This document shows, in pieces, positions 1 through 8,218 of a stretch of 38,600 nt of DNA. Source of the stretch: Bacteroides sp. (GTDB lineage: Bacteria > Bacteroidota > Bacteroidia > Bacteroidales > Muribaculaceae); the NCBI GenBank assembly GCA_014802535.1, contig JAAVCC010000007.1:28798-67397 (forward strand), read 5' to 3'. Position numbers and translations under genes: made by a program. Each line of letters opens with the position of its first letter. Position 1 is the stretch's first letter. The notes beneath the pieces were generated by a model. It ran no database searches, was not told the origin of the DNA, and was given only the letters and a program-made list of their open reading frames with translations.

Positions 1-1424
1 TTTTCAGCGTTGGATTGCCGTTCTACGTCAGGCTCGGCTGCCGGAAGTTCCATAGACGGGTCTATTGACTGCCCCATAGTGGGATATTCAGTTTGAGTTA
101 TCTCCGGAACATAGGGTGAGGCTGCAACCGGAGTTACCGAAGCAACAGGAGCAACAGGAGTCATCGGCTCATCTTCAGGTTCAGCATTCGGTTCAAGACT
201 GGGCGTCATATCAAGTTCGGCTTCCTCTTCAATAACCTTTTTCCATCTGTTACGGCGATTCCACTCAACCAAGCAGGCTGTTACAAAATAGATTATTGCA
301 AGTATCCACAATGCATAATATTGAGTCGAGTTAGCTTCAAGCGATGCACCGTTTGAATTCATTCTGATGAAGCCTTCAACACCCCAAACACACGGAACTG
401 TATTTCCAATCCATATCCACAGGCTGTTCATGGCATATCGAGGCCATGTCAAGCCGCAAAGGAAGAGGAAAACTACCGAGGTGAACACAACGACCATGAG
501 TGACATTTCGCGTTCTCTGACAAGATATGACACTGTCATACCATAGAATATCGATGCTATAATAAGCGGCATTGCAAACAAGAAACATTCTCTCAAATCG
601 CCGATGTGGGGCAGATTGAACATCCACGGTATAAAGTGAATGATGTAAAGCACCAAGGGAACGTATATGAATATATAGCAGAATGCCTTGCCGAGCACAC
701 TCGCCGAAATCGGAGCTTTGACTTCTTGAGGGTCATATCCGCGATTACGACGGCGACGGTCTTCTGATGTACCTATCATAAGTGTAACACCAAGCACCAA
801 ACTCTGCTGCAAAATCAATATGATAATTCCGGGAATTACAAACGACGCAAAACCTTGCTCTGTGTCACCAAGCATTATTGCCTCATTTTCAATTGGAGTT
901 CCTCCAATATTATCGGCTATTATTCCGGCATCGTTAATCAATTGCTGACGTATTTCAGCCCCGGTTGCGAGTTGAACATCGGTCAGCGCATTCAAGAATG
1001 CACGATAGCGCAACAACAAACTCATATCACTATAAAACTGAACATGAGCCTGTTCACCACGTCCGAGCTTATGCGAATAATCAGCCGGAATTTCAAGAAT
1101 TCCGTAACAAGCCTTTTGGTTTTTCCACTCACGCGCCTCTTCTATCGACGAAGCATAACCTATTATTTTTATCTCGGGGGTCGCATCAATGGTTCTTACA
1201 AGGTCACGGCTTTCGGTTGAGCGGCAATTGTCAATCGCCGCGACAGCAATGTCGCGAGGCACCTCGGGATTATATATAAGCGTGTAAATAATAGGGTATA
1301 TCAACGGCAGGAAAAAGAAGAAAAGCAACACCGCCTGATCGGTGAATACAAGTCTGATTTCATTGTATGTCACCTTTACCAACGATACCGGCCAATTAAC
1401 TATGTTATGGAAAAACTTTTTCAT
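1..1424 (-). CDS. ABC-2 type transporter permease, partial (runs off left edge)
   Basis: This is a membrane permease of the ABC-2 exporter class and the last visible gene of the operon starting at 5393. The start is the ATG at 1424, 40 nt after the preceding permease stops, and the frame stays open to base 1, giving 474 codons. An N-terminal hydrophobic segment (about residues 28-48, rich in Leu and Phe) is followed by a large extracytoplasmic domain and then several membrane segments, which is the YhhJ-like layout. The visible C-terminus is odd: after the last membrane segment comes an acidic tail (EEEAELD, EPEDEP) and then a Pro/Val/Thr-rich stretch still running at the edge. No ATP-binding domain is visible; it could be encoded further left. 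The family assignment is firm, the substrate is unknown. Confidence 0.88.
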   Translation of the reverse strand, partial: MKKFFHNIVNWPVSLVKVTYNEIRLVFTDQAVLLFFFFLPLIYPIIYTLIYNPEVPRDIAVAAIDNCRSTESRDLVRTIDATPEIKIIGYASSIEEAREWKNQKACYGILEIPADYSHKLGRGEQAHVQFYSDMSLLLRYRAFLNALTDVQLATGAEIRQQLINDAGIIADNIGGTPIENEAIMLGDTEQGFASFVIPGIIILILQQSLVLGVTLMIGTSEDRRRRNRGYDPQEVKAPISASVLGKAFCYIFIYVPLVLYIIHFIPWMFNLPHIGDLRECFLFAMPLIIASIFYGMTVSYLVREREMSLMVVVFTSVVFLFLCGLTWPRYAMNSLWIWIGNTVPCVWGVEGFIRMNSNGASLEANSTQYYALWILAIIYFVTACLVEWNRRNRWKKVIEEEAELDMTPSLEPNAEPEDEPMTPVAPVASVTPVAASPYVPEITQTEYPTMGQSIDPSMELPAAEPDVERQSNAE

Positions 1425-1464
1425 TGTAGTTTGTGGATTACGTTAGGGGCAAACGTGGGCAACA

Positions 1465-2628
1465 TCAGAGGAGATAAACCGGACGTGCCAAATGCTTTTT
1501 AAGACGGAACAACAACGGAATAAACGCTATGGCAAACACCAGTAATGCCGCAAAATATTCTCGCGAGAAATACATCGGTATTCCATTAAGTGCCTGGTCA
1601 ATATAAATCAGGAAGTAATATCTCACCGGAAGTATGTAACTGAATATGCCTATCGCACCATACATCTGTTCTACAGGGAACGAAAATCCGGCAACAGAGA
1701 ACGCCAGAATTCCTAATAATGAACAAATGCTCAACGCCATTCTCAGGCTGGGTACAGCACAAGTCACAAACAAAGCAAATCCCTGACAAGCAATAACAAA
1801 CAGAAGCATCGCGAGCAACATCACGCCCCAACTTCCATTCATCGGGAAATGATTATACTTGAAGAATAAGACATCAATCGTCATTCCGACAATAAAGAAT
1901 ACAAGAGTTTGAGGGGCAAGTTTGCCAATGAGCGCTTTGATTATCGAACCATCGGCACACGCAAGCCACTTTCTCGATTCTCCGGTCTTGATCTCAACAC
2001 ATATTGAGAACACCGTCACTATAAATATCATGAGTTCGAGTGCCGCAGGAACAAACGAGTTACATAGATAATATGAATAGTTGGTCCACGGGTTACCGAG
2101 GCCATGAACATCTATGACAACCGGTTGCAACAACACCTGAGCCGTCGATTCGTCAACACCCATCTGCACAACCTCACTTGCCGCCATCATTCCCGATGTC
2201 GAAACGGCAATCGTTCTGAAACCCTTGTAGGCAAGCGTTCCGGGAACAAAATAGGTCATGTTTGAGTAATAAGTGATGGTCGGTTTGTTTCCGGCAACCG
2301 CATCTTTCTCAAGATTGCGAGGGATATAGAAAAAACCGAAAATCTCGCCATTTCTAACCTTCTCGATCGCCTCATTGAAGCTCGTCAATTCCATCGTTAC
2401 TTCGGTAGTCGGCTGAGCTTTGAGCGATCTTGTCAGTTTACGTGACACCGTTGAGTTGTCGAGGTCAACAACAGCCGTCGGAACTTTCAACGGAAGACCT
2501 TCTGACATCAACGACAGGAAAAACAACGCCACAGCAAGCGGCACAAGAATCATGGCAAAAAGATAAACTTTTCGACCGGTGAGTCTATATACCTCGCGTT
2601 TGATTGTGGCTATTAATCCCGTTTGCAT
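1465..2628 (-). CDS. ABC-2 type transporter permease
   Basis: This 387-residue inner-membrane protein has the same architecture as the permease that follows it. One N-terminal membrane segment (about residues 22-42) is followed by a periplasmic domain of roughly 150 residues and then five or six hydrophobic helices from about residue 200 to 370. This matches ABC2_membrane_3 family permeases. It starts 21 nt after the HlyD-type gene ends, so the two are almost certainly cotranscribed. The two permeases probably form a heterodimer that feeds the membrane fusion protein and TolC. The exported substrate cannot be read from the sequence; drugs, lipids or peptides are all possible. Confidence 0.9.
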   Translation of the reverse strand: MQTGLIATIKREVYRLTGRKVYLFAMILVPLAVALFFLSLMSEGLPLKVPTAVVDLDNSTVSRKLTRSLKAQPTTEVTMELTSFNEAIEKVRNGEIFGFFYIPRNLEKDAVAGNKPTITYYSNMTYFVPGTLAYKGFRTIAVSTSGMMAASEVVQMGVDESTAQVLLQPVVIDVHGLGNPWTNYSYYLCNSFVPAALELMIFIVTVFSICVEIKTGESRKWLACADGSIIKALIGKLAPQTLVFFIVGMTIDVLFFKYNHFPMNGSWGVMLLAMLLFVIACQGFALFVTCAVPSLRMALSICSLLGILAFSVAGFSFPVEQMYGAIGIFSYILPVRYYFLIYIDQALNGIPMYFSREYFAALLVFAIAFIPLLFRLKKHLARPVYLL

Positions 2629-2649
2629 AATGTGTATCTCGAAATGTTA

Positions 2650-3894
2650 TTATTTAGTTTTCGATTCAGTTTTTTTCTGAGCTTTAGCGTCTGATTTAGG
2701 GTTAGCCTTGGCAGCCGGCTTCTTGTCAGCCTTTTTTTCTACCTTCTTGGCAGGTTTCTTATCTGCTTTTTTTGCAGCCTTTTTATCGGTAGCTTTATTT
2801 TCAGCCGCTTTATCTACTTTTTTATCGTCTTTTTTCTCAGTTTTAGCCTTTTTTGACTTTTTAGCCTTAGCCTTATCAACATAATAAACGACAGTCATAC
2901 CAGGACGAAGATCCGAAATTTCGTTAATCGTACGGGCTTTAACCTCAAACGTACGGCTATCCCATTGACCGGTCGATTTGGTAGCACGCCATGTAGCGTA
3001 GGTTCCCATATCGTTGATATAGTAAATCTTAGCCTTAGTCTTCATTTTATTGAGGGCGGGAATCATAATTTCGATTTCACCGTCCATCTTCATATCTTTG
3101 AGATATTCTTCTCTAACATTGAAGGTGATATATTTCTTGTCGAGCTGAAGCACTGTCATGATCGGAGCACCAACCGCAACAAGCTCTCCGACTTCAGGAT
3201 AAATCTCTTCAATTTGTCCGGCACAAGGAGCCACGAGATATTCATCTTCAAGCACGGCTTCAACTTCCTGAACACCGCCGCGAGCAACTTCTACCATTGC
3301 TGCAGCCGAAGTCTTATCTTCTTTCTGAGCACCGGCTTTTGCCAATGAATATTGCTGTGCAGCCGCACCTTCAGCAGCCTTTGCCGCATCAAAAGCAGCC
3401 TTTGCTTCGTCGCGTTTTTGTTCGCTGACAACACCATTCTGGAAAAGATTTTCCATACGCTGATATGTTTTTTCAGCAATTACACGACCGGCAGTTGCCT
3501 GTTGAAGCAATTCATATGCACCTTGAATGATCTGAGTACGAGCACCCGAATCAACCTTTTTATTTTGCGCCGCAGTAGAAACCTCGATTGCCTTTGCCTG
3601 ATTCATTTTAGCCTGAACAAGAGACGAGTGAATATGCACGAGTGTATCACCTTTTTTTACGCGGTCACCCTCTGAAACATAAAATTTCAGAACTCTGCCG
3701 GGAAGTTTACCCGATACTTTTACTGTAGTCGCCTCTGCCTGACCTTCTACAATCTCGGCGGGTTTGTCCATGAACAAAAATCCGGCAAGAGCAAGCAACA
3801 AAACTGCCACAATGATAATGCCGACAGCTACGATCAATCCCGATTCTCTCTGTTGTTTTATTTCAGAATCGTTAGTATTTACTGTGTTAGCCAT
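2650..3894 (-). CDS. HlyD/EmrA-family periplasmic adaptor (membrane fusion protein) with lysine-rich tail
   Basis: This periplasmic adaptor joins inner-membrane permeases to a TolC channel. It has a single N-terminal membrane anchor (about residues 21-43), then a lipoyl/biotinyl-like half motif (GRVLKFYVSEGDRVKKGDTL, about 87-106), an alpha-helical hairpin (about 115-215) and the second lipoyl half with a beta-barrel domain (about 220-345). Length to that point is normal for the family. The last 70 or so residues are unusual: a low-complexity Lys/Ala/Asp tail with over 40 % lysine. The anchor topology puts this basic tail in the periplasm. The gene sits 44 nt downstream of the TolC gene. The family is clear; the role of the tail is unknown. 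Confidence 0.92.
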   Translation of the reverse strand: MANTVNTNDSEIKQQRESGLIVAVGIIIVAVLLLALAGFLFMDKPAEIVEGQAEATTVKVSGKLPGRVLKFYVSEGDRVKKGDTLVHIHSSLVQAKMNQAKAIEVSTAAQNKKVDSGARTQIIQGAYELLQQATAGRVIAEKTYQRMENLFQNGVVSEQKRDEAKAAFDAAKAAEGAAAQQYSLAKAGAQKEDKTSAAAMVEVARGGVQEVEAVLEDEYLVAPCAGQIEEIYPEVGELVAVGAPIMTVLQLDKKYITFNVREEYLKDMKMDGEIEIMIPALNKMKTKAKIYYINDMGTYATWRATKSTGQWDSRTFEVKARTINEISDLRPGMTVVYYVDKAKAKKSKKAKTEKKDDKKVDKAAENKATDKKAAKKADKKPAKKVEKKADKKPAAKANPKSDAKAQKKTESKTK

Positions 3895-3938
3895 AAGACC
3901 TTTGGTATTATATGGTTATTTTTTATGTTTTTATTTCT

Positions 3939-5393
3939 TTATTTAAGTGTGCCAAGAACTTTTGACAAATAAACGTCGCACAAATGCACGTCGATTGAAG
4001 CATCAAGATTGTCACTATTTGCCTTGAGCCATGCGGTTTGAGCCTCCATCACATTGTCAGCTGTCATAACGCCCTCTTTAAATCCGAGACGCGCACAACG
4101 CAAATTCTCATCAGCTTTTGCAAGATTATCCTGAGTCATAGCATAGGTCTTGACAGCCTCCTGAGCCTTAAATGCAGCCTGACTAACCTGAAGATTGATT
4201 TTTTCTTTTGCATCTTCAAGCTGGAGTTGCATGATTGTTGACGACGACTTTGCCGCACGATATTTATTATAGTCGCTCAAGTGAAGAATAGGTATTTTCA
4301 CACCCACACCAACCGAGAACGCACCATTAAATTTCTTCTTGAATCCGTCAAACATATTCGGATTTGAAAATCCGTATCCACCCATCAACACAACATTGGG
4401 AAGCATCGACGACAATGCCACATTTTTTTGTTGACCGGTCATTTTAATGCCCAACTCAAGAGCTTTTATATCTTGACGACGCGCATAAACTTCATTCATA
4501 TTATATGTTGAAGCGACATCTGACTTCAAATCGACCTGAGAAAGATCGTCAGCCACACTATAATTGCTGTTGATCGGAAGTCCACACAGCTGCGCAAGCG
4601 CCATTTTACTCAATGCAACACCGTTTTTAACTTTCACAAGGTCAACATTAGCCTGATTGAGTTTTACGTCAACACTCAATTTATCACTAACGGTTGCCAC
4701 ACCCTCCTTTAACATCAGTTCGACATTGCGGTCAAGAGTGTCGAGCAAATTAACATAGCTTTCGGCAAGCTTCTGTTTAGCTTCAAGCGAAACGACCTGC
4801 CAATAAGCGGCATCAACAGCATAGACAATGTTTTGGGCTTCGTTGTTTTTCATTGTCTCAGCGAGATCTTCAGCTAAACCAGCCAATTTATTCAAAGCAA
4901 CAATCTTGCCACCCATATAAATCGGCTGAGTCAAAGTCACCGCACCAAAAAATACGTTATGAATATCAAAAGTCATCGCATCTTTGGGGATGAGCGCAAC
5001 TTCTGAAGGAATCGGTTGTCCGTTAGGACCGGTTATCGGTTCACCGGTCACCGGATTTTTCACCAAATTAAACTGATAGGACTGGCTTTCCAAATCAAAC
5101 GACTTTGTCGGTAACAGCTGGTCAGAATCAAATATAGAAATGTTTTTCTGATTATAAGTGTATCCACCCGCAAAGTCAATCGAGGGAAGATAAGCCGAGA
5201 ATGCTTCCTTTTTTTGATATCCTGCCTGACGAATCTTTTCATTATTTATCGCCATCTGCTTGTTGTTTCTAAGCGCAAGCTCTCGACAATGGTCAAGCGT
5301 CAACAAAGTTTCGCCTGTCGAAGCCGTTTGGGCAAACGAACTCGACGCTGCTGCGATAACCATTGCGGTGTAAAGATAAAATCGATTTAGCAT
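3939..5393 (-). CDS. TolC-family outer-membrane efflux channel
   Basis: This 484-residue protein belongs to the TolC/OEP family and would form the outer-membrane exit duct of the exporter encoded downstream. It starts with a Sec signal peptide ending near SSSFAQ (residues 17-22). Two repeated long-helix regions follow, each with the Ala/Gln/Asn-rich coiled-coil character of the family (for example KLAESYVNLLDTLDRNVELM and the C-terminal AQTAWLKANSDNLDASIDVH). The insertion between residues 85 and 135, with Pro- and Gly-rich loops, is larger than in minimal family members. It is first in the operon, and its ATG lies about 250 nt downstream of a good Bacteroidetes promoter, so the leader is long. 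Confidence 0.93.
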   Translation of the reverse strand: MLNRFYLYTAMVIAAASSSFAQTASTGETLLTLDHCRELALRNNKQMAINNEKIRQAGYQKKEAFSAYLPSIDFAGGYTYNQKNISIFDSDQLLPTKSFDLESQSYQFNLVKNPVTGEPITGPNGQPIPSEVALIPKDAMTFDIHNVFFGAVTLTQPIYMGGKIVALNKLAGLAEDLAETMKNNEAQNIVYAVDAAYWQVVSLEAKQKLAESYVNLLDTLDRNVELMLKEGVATVSDKLSVDVKLNQANVDLVKVKNGVALSKMALAQLCGLPINSNYSVADDLSQVDLKSDVASTYNMNEVYARRQDIKALELGIKMTGQQKNVALSSMLPNVVLMGGYGFSNPNMFDGFKKKFNGAFSVGVGVKIPILHLSDYNKYRAAKSSSTIMQLQLEDAKEKINLQVSQAAFKAQEAVKTYAMTQDNLAKADENLRCARLGFKEGVMTADNVMEAQTAWLKANSDNLDASIDVHLCDVYLSKVLGTLK

Positions 5394-5497
5394 AATGCCT
5401 GTGAATTTTTTATAAACAATATTATATTCAAGATGCCGATCAAGAAATGATGATGTTTCTTTTGTCGACGGAGGCTTTCATTTAAACGTATAAGTGA

Positions 5498-5578
5498 CAC
5501 AAATTGTTTTTGTGCCGTAGTTTTACAAGTCTTACAAACGAGACAACGGTGCATAACATATTTGTTTTCAAAATGTTA
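5498..5578 (-). promoter_or_regulatory. Two inverted repeats in the efflux-operon leader
   Basis: Within the predicted leader there are two dyads. The first is CACAAA-N5-TTTGTG (5498-5514). The second is TAACATATTTG, a TTTT loop and CAAAATGTTA (5554-5578), perfect except for one bulged A. Either could be an operator for a TetR/MarR-type regulator or an RNA hairpin. No regulator gene is next to the operon in this window. The symmetry is seen directly; function is inferred. Confidence 0.35.
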
Positions 5579-5649
5579 CACACCCTCATCTTACTATATT
5601 TTACCCTGACAACTCAATATCAGGTTATTACACTCTCTTGTGAATGTTG

Positions 5650-5678
5650 CAAAGATAGTAAAAATATTTTAAATACAA
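5650..5678 (-). promoter_or_regulatory. Promoter of the TolC-HlyD-permease operon
   Basis: On the minus strand a -7 box TATCTTTG (5650-5657) is preceded at 18 nt by a -33 TTG (5676-5678), the Bacteroidetes housekeeping pattern. It lies in the 325-bp gap between this operon and the gene ending at 5719, and implies a leader of about 250 nt. The rest of this gap is AT-rich and holds no plausible gene. Confidence 0.65.
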
Positions 5679-5718
5679 TTATTCTTTTATCTTGTTTATT
5701 TAGTCTTTTTTCTTTTTG

Positions 5719-6741
5719 TCAATTACCCATAACCAAAGATGTGTAATATCTTAGTGTACCTCCAATCGATTTCTGACGCTGCACCGACAGTGTTACATAT
5801 TGGTTGTCATAGCCCCACCATGTGGCCGACACTGCATCACGACCATTTGTTACCGATGCAGGCGCTCCATACATATTGGTCAATCGGGCATATACAGAAT
5901 TATAGCGAGTCAGGTCAAAATGAGAGGTCGAATAGCTAAACGACGATGCCGCCAGATACCCGTTGTTATAAAATAACGTCGCATCGGGCCACACATAATT
6001 CAACGCCGTCACATTTCTAAGGTAAACACTGTTATTGGCATACCCGTCGATCTGGCACCCGATACGGTTCAACGCGTTCAATGATGCGGCGAGCGCTGTC
6101 CCGTACGTGAAACCCAATATAGACTGAAGCGGGTTGATATGGTAGCGCGGGCGGTACACTGAGGGGGGAGCCAAAGGGCGGCGATAATGGCTTGCGTTGA
6201 ACACCGGGGCTAAAGGGCGGCGTGGAGGGGCAGGGGGTAATTGCATTCCCGGGCGGCCGGCAACCAATCCGGCATGATGACCGTGATTAGGCGCATGAGC
6301 CGGAGATGACGGACGAACAGGACCGAGATTGTTAACGGGAGGTTTGGGAGCTGTTTGATGTTGATTTCCACCACCAAAAGTCCAATTGTTAGCCGACGAC
6401 GGACGTGTCGGACGACTTTCAAGACGATCGGCTGCGCCGGGACGATGTCCGTTTGAGCCGGGACGGCTTGAGCCGCTGTTATTACCGGCTAAAGCTCCTT
6501 GATTATTGTTATGTTGTTGGTCTTTATTTAAATCACTGTTGTTTGAATTATTATTTGCACCGGCGCCGGGACGTTGACCCGAAGCGTTCAATCCGCTGTT
6601 GCTTCCAAGCGTACTTCTGCCATTCGTACTATACGTATTGGCACGCCGACTGTGAGCACCGCGACTTTGCGCCGATATTGGCGGCACCGTTATGGCAAGT
6701 ACAATTGCTACTACCGATAACATTCTTTGAAGTCGTTTCAT
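5719..6741 (-). CDS. Secreted protein, low-complexity N-terminus and unknown C-terminal domain
   Basis: This 340-residue protein has a Sec signal peptide ending near ISAQS (residues 22-26). Residues 27 to about 190 are low complexity, rich in Asn, Gly, Ser, Pro and His, and probably unstructured. The C-terminal part (about 195-340) looks like a compact folded domain rich in Tyr and Asn, with phrases such as YGTALAASLNAL, DGYANNSVYLRNV, RYNSVYARL and TWWGYDNQYVTLS. Similar C-terminal domains are, from memory, common in uncharacterised Bacteroidales exported proteins; I know no function for them. It lies 85 nt downstream of the amidase gene on the same strand with no clear terminator between, so read-through from the lysis cassette is possible. 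No convincing own promoter was found. Confidence 0.75.
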   Translation of the reverse strand: MKRLQRMLSVVAIVLAITVPPISAQSRGAHSRRANTYSTNGRSTLGSNSGLNASGQRPGAGANNNSNNSDLNKDQQHNNNQGALAGNNSGSSRPGSNGHRPGAADRLESRPTRPSSANNWTFGGGNQHQTAPKPPVNNLGPVRPSSPAHAPNHGHHAGLVAGRPGMQLPPAPPRRPLAPVFNASHYRRPLAPPSVYRPRYHINPLQSILGFTYGTALAASLNALNRIGCQIDGYANNSVYLRNVTALNYVWPDATLFYNNGYLAASSFSYSTSHFDLTRYNSVYARLTNMYGAPASVTNGRDAVSATWWGYDNQYVTLSVQRQKSIGGTLRYYTSLVMGN

Positions 6742-6826
6742 CGTTTATAGTTTTATGGTTAAACGTGGGTTTTATATATATGATTGAATTTATTCGCTTT
6801 TGTTTAATCTGACTCTCTAATTTTTT

Positions 6827-7261
6827 TTACTTTTTAACCATTTTAGTTATAAATATAATTGAAATAACAACAAAAATAGACAACCACCAAACCTTTATTC
6901 CCTGATTATCAACTTCTGTTTTAGCCTCGCTGACAATTGTTGTGGCGGTGTCTCGATCAAACATCGTTCCACACTCTGATACCTCAACCGCCCTACCTGC
7001 GGTTTCGCGTTTCAGTTTGACCATCACCGGTCCCGACTTTAACTTTGTCAACCGACAGTCAGAATCAAACCTCTCGATTTCGATTGAATCAATCGTCATC
7101 ACCAAATCACTAAACTCAGCCATATCAATCGTCGCACCAGCCTTTTCAGTCTTGACCATATCAATATGCTCAACAAAGTCATTCTTAACCGCAGAACTCC
7201 TCTTCACCGATCCACACGCCACCATCGTCATAAGCGACATCACGATCAATATTATCTTCAC
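6827..7261 (-). CDS. Possible internal in-frame gene: u-spanin-like lipoprotein (GTG start)
   Basis: A GTG codon at 7261 (codon 136 of the amidase frame) followed by AAG would start a 144-residue protein reading M-K-IILIVMSLMTMVAC. This is an almost ideal lipoprotein signal: a basic residue, a hydrophobic core, then Cys at position 16 (small residues at -1 and -2, Met instead of Leu at -3). The product ends with a single membrane helix and a basic tail (ITKMVKK). This is the topology of unimolecular phage spanins, which fuse inner and outer membranes at the last step of lysis. Whether translation starts here, the full fusion is made, or both occur cannot be decided from sequence. Confidence 0.4.
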   Translation of the reverse strand: MKIILIVMSLMTMVACGSVKRSSAVKNDFVEHIDMVKTEKAGATIDMAEFSDLVMTIDSIEIERFDSDCRLTKLKSGPVMVKLKRETAGRAVEVSECGTMFDRDTATTIVSEAKTEVDNQGIKVWWLSIFVVISIIFITKMVKK

Positions 7262-7666
7262 GACACCAAACTCTGCCTTGACATTAAACGACGGACAAGC
7301 CTTGGCAGCAAATTCATTGTGTCCATGTACCGTAGCTCCGGGATATTTATGTCGCAACGACTCAACAAGTTGTCTGAGCGATTCTTTTTGTTCAGGCGTT
7401 CGCGTGTCAGCCGGAGTTCCGTCGAGCTCCACACCTCCGACATACGCTATTCCGATCGAATCAACATTTTGACCCAGACAGTGGGCGCCGATCCGCTCTT
7501 CATCCCTTCCCCGATGAACCGACCCGTCTATATAAATAATGTAATGATACCCTATGTCAGCCCACCCGTTTTGTTTCATATGACACGCTCTTATCTCATC
7601 GACTGTCACATGACGTCCTCTCGGTGTTGCAGTACAATGAATTATTATCTTCTTGATATTACGCAT
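6827..7666 (-). CDS. Phage-type N-acetylmuramoyl-L-alanine amidase fused in frame to a spanin-like lipoprotein/TM region
   Basis: Residues 1-133 form a T7-lysozyme-like Amidase_2 domain that cuts the MurNAc-L-Ala bond of peptidoglycan. Visible zinc ligands are H10 (IIIHCTATP), H114 or H116 (VHGHNEF) and C124 (AKACPSFNV), with IGYHYIIYIDG at 38-48. The domain would normally end near residue 133. Here the frame continues into VKIILIVMSLMTMVACGS (136-153), a lipoprotein-type signal with lipobox Cys151, then a charged segment of about 105 residues and a C-terminal membrane helix (about 258-275). Lipobox plus C-terminal TM is the layout of unimolecular spanins. I chose the ATG at 7666 because it overlaps the holin stop (ATGCGTAA), giving 279 residues; an ATG at 7705 in the same frame lies inside the holin gene. 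Confidence 0.85.
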   Translation of the reverse strand: MRNIKKIIIHCTATPRGRHVTVDEIRACHMKQNGWADIGYHYIIYIDGSVHRGRDEERIGAHCLGQNVDSIGIAYVGGVELDGTPADTRTPEQKESLRQLVESLRHKYPGATVHGHNEFAAKACPSFNVKAEFGVVKIILIVMSLMTMVACGSVKRSSAVKNDFVEHIDMVKTEKAGATIDMAEFSDLVMTIDSIEIERFDSDCRLTKLKSGPVMVKLKRETAGRAVEVSECGTMFDRDTATTIVSEAKTEVDNQGIKVWWLSIFVVISIIFITKMVKK

Positions 7667-8117
7667 TTTCGCCTCCGTTCGCTTTGTTATCCATTTCTTT
7701 ATCACTCAAAATCGCTGCAAGCAATTTAGCTATTTCATCTTTATTTTCGATTATAACCGACATCGTTGATGCCGCACGGCGTATTTCTTCTTTGTCGTGA
7801 GTGCTCTCCATCACCGATTTCCATTCACAAAAAATATTGAACGCGCCCATCAACATTGTAAACGCCGGCACCATAACCAATGCGACACTGATTATATCAA
7901 CGCACGTCAGTACCAACATCGGCGCATAATATTTCAATGCCTTGGTACAAGTCATTTTGTAGGTTCTCGACCTTCGCGCAATTCCGCTACGACACGCACG
8001 CCTGACTCCGACCGCAAAATCGACCGCCATAGCGACCGCCACCCCTCCATAAGTTGCCAATAACACCATGAGCCACGCATTATCGTCGCCCGATTTGATT
8101 ATTCTTATAATTTCCAT
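7659..8117 (-). CDS. Phage holin family protein
   Basis: This 152-residue membrane protein has a hydrophobic helix at about residues 15-37 and a second hydrophobic region at about 64-98 that can hold two helices (YYAPMLVLTCVDIISVALVM then PAFTMLMGAFNIFCEW). The ELK/CEWKSVMES phrase after the last helix and the charged C-terminal tail (about 100-152) resemble holins of Bacteroidetes phages. The holin would permeabilise the inner membrane so that the amidase reaches peptidoglycan. It is first in the cassette and its stop overlaps the amidase start by 8 nt, so the two are translationally coupled. Family assignment rests on membrane pattern and context; I recognise the family but cannot give a subgroup. 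Confidence 0.75.
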   Translation of the reverse strand: MEIIRIIKSGDDNAWLMVLLATYGGVAVAMAVDFAVGVRRACRSGIARRSRTYKMTCTKALKYYAPMLVLTCVDIISVALVMVPAFTMLMGAFNIFCEWKSVMESTHDKEEIRRAASTMSVIIENKDEIAKLLAAILSDKEMDNKANGGENA

Positions 8118-8155
8118 AAATTAGTTAAGATTAAGTTGTTAAAAATTTTGAGCGA

Positions 8156-8185
8156 CAAAATTACGCACCAAAACAGGCTTGCAAA
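8156..8185 (-). promoter_or_regulatory. Promoter of the lysis cassette
   Basis: On the minus strand a -7 box TAATTTTG (8156-8163) follows a -33 TTTG (8182-8185) with an 18-nt spacer. The predicted transcript starts about 30 nt before the holin ATG. It lies between the repressor terminator and the holin, so the cassette is transcribed separately from the repressor. Confidence 0.55.
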
Positions 8186-8193
8186 CTTCAAAA

Positions 8194-8204
8194 GGTAACT
8201 TACC
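8194..8204. promoter_or_regulatory. Candidate repressor half-site pair upstream of the lysis promoter
   Basis: GGTA-ACT-TACC is a dyad lying about 10 bp upstream of the -33 box of the lysis promoter. Its core matches the GGTA-N4-TACC core of the repressor gene's own operator, but the AT-rich flanks (ATTT/AAAT) are not conserved and the spacer is one base shorter. This is a weak, testable match. Confidence 0.3.
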
Positions 8205-8218
8205 ACTCCCCCATTCAC

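Noticed and set aside
855-1279. Plus-strand open frames over the left permease gene
   Set aside because: They are antisense to a clear ABC-2 permease reading frame and have no family features.
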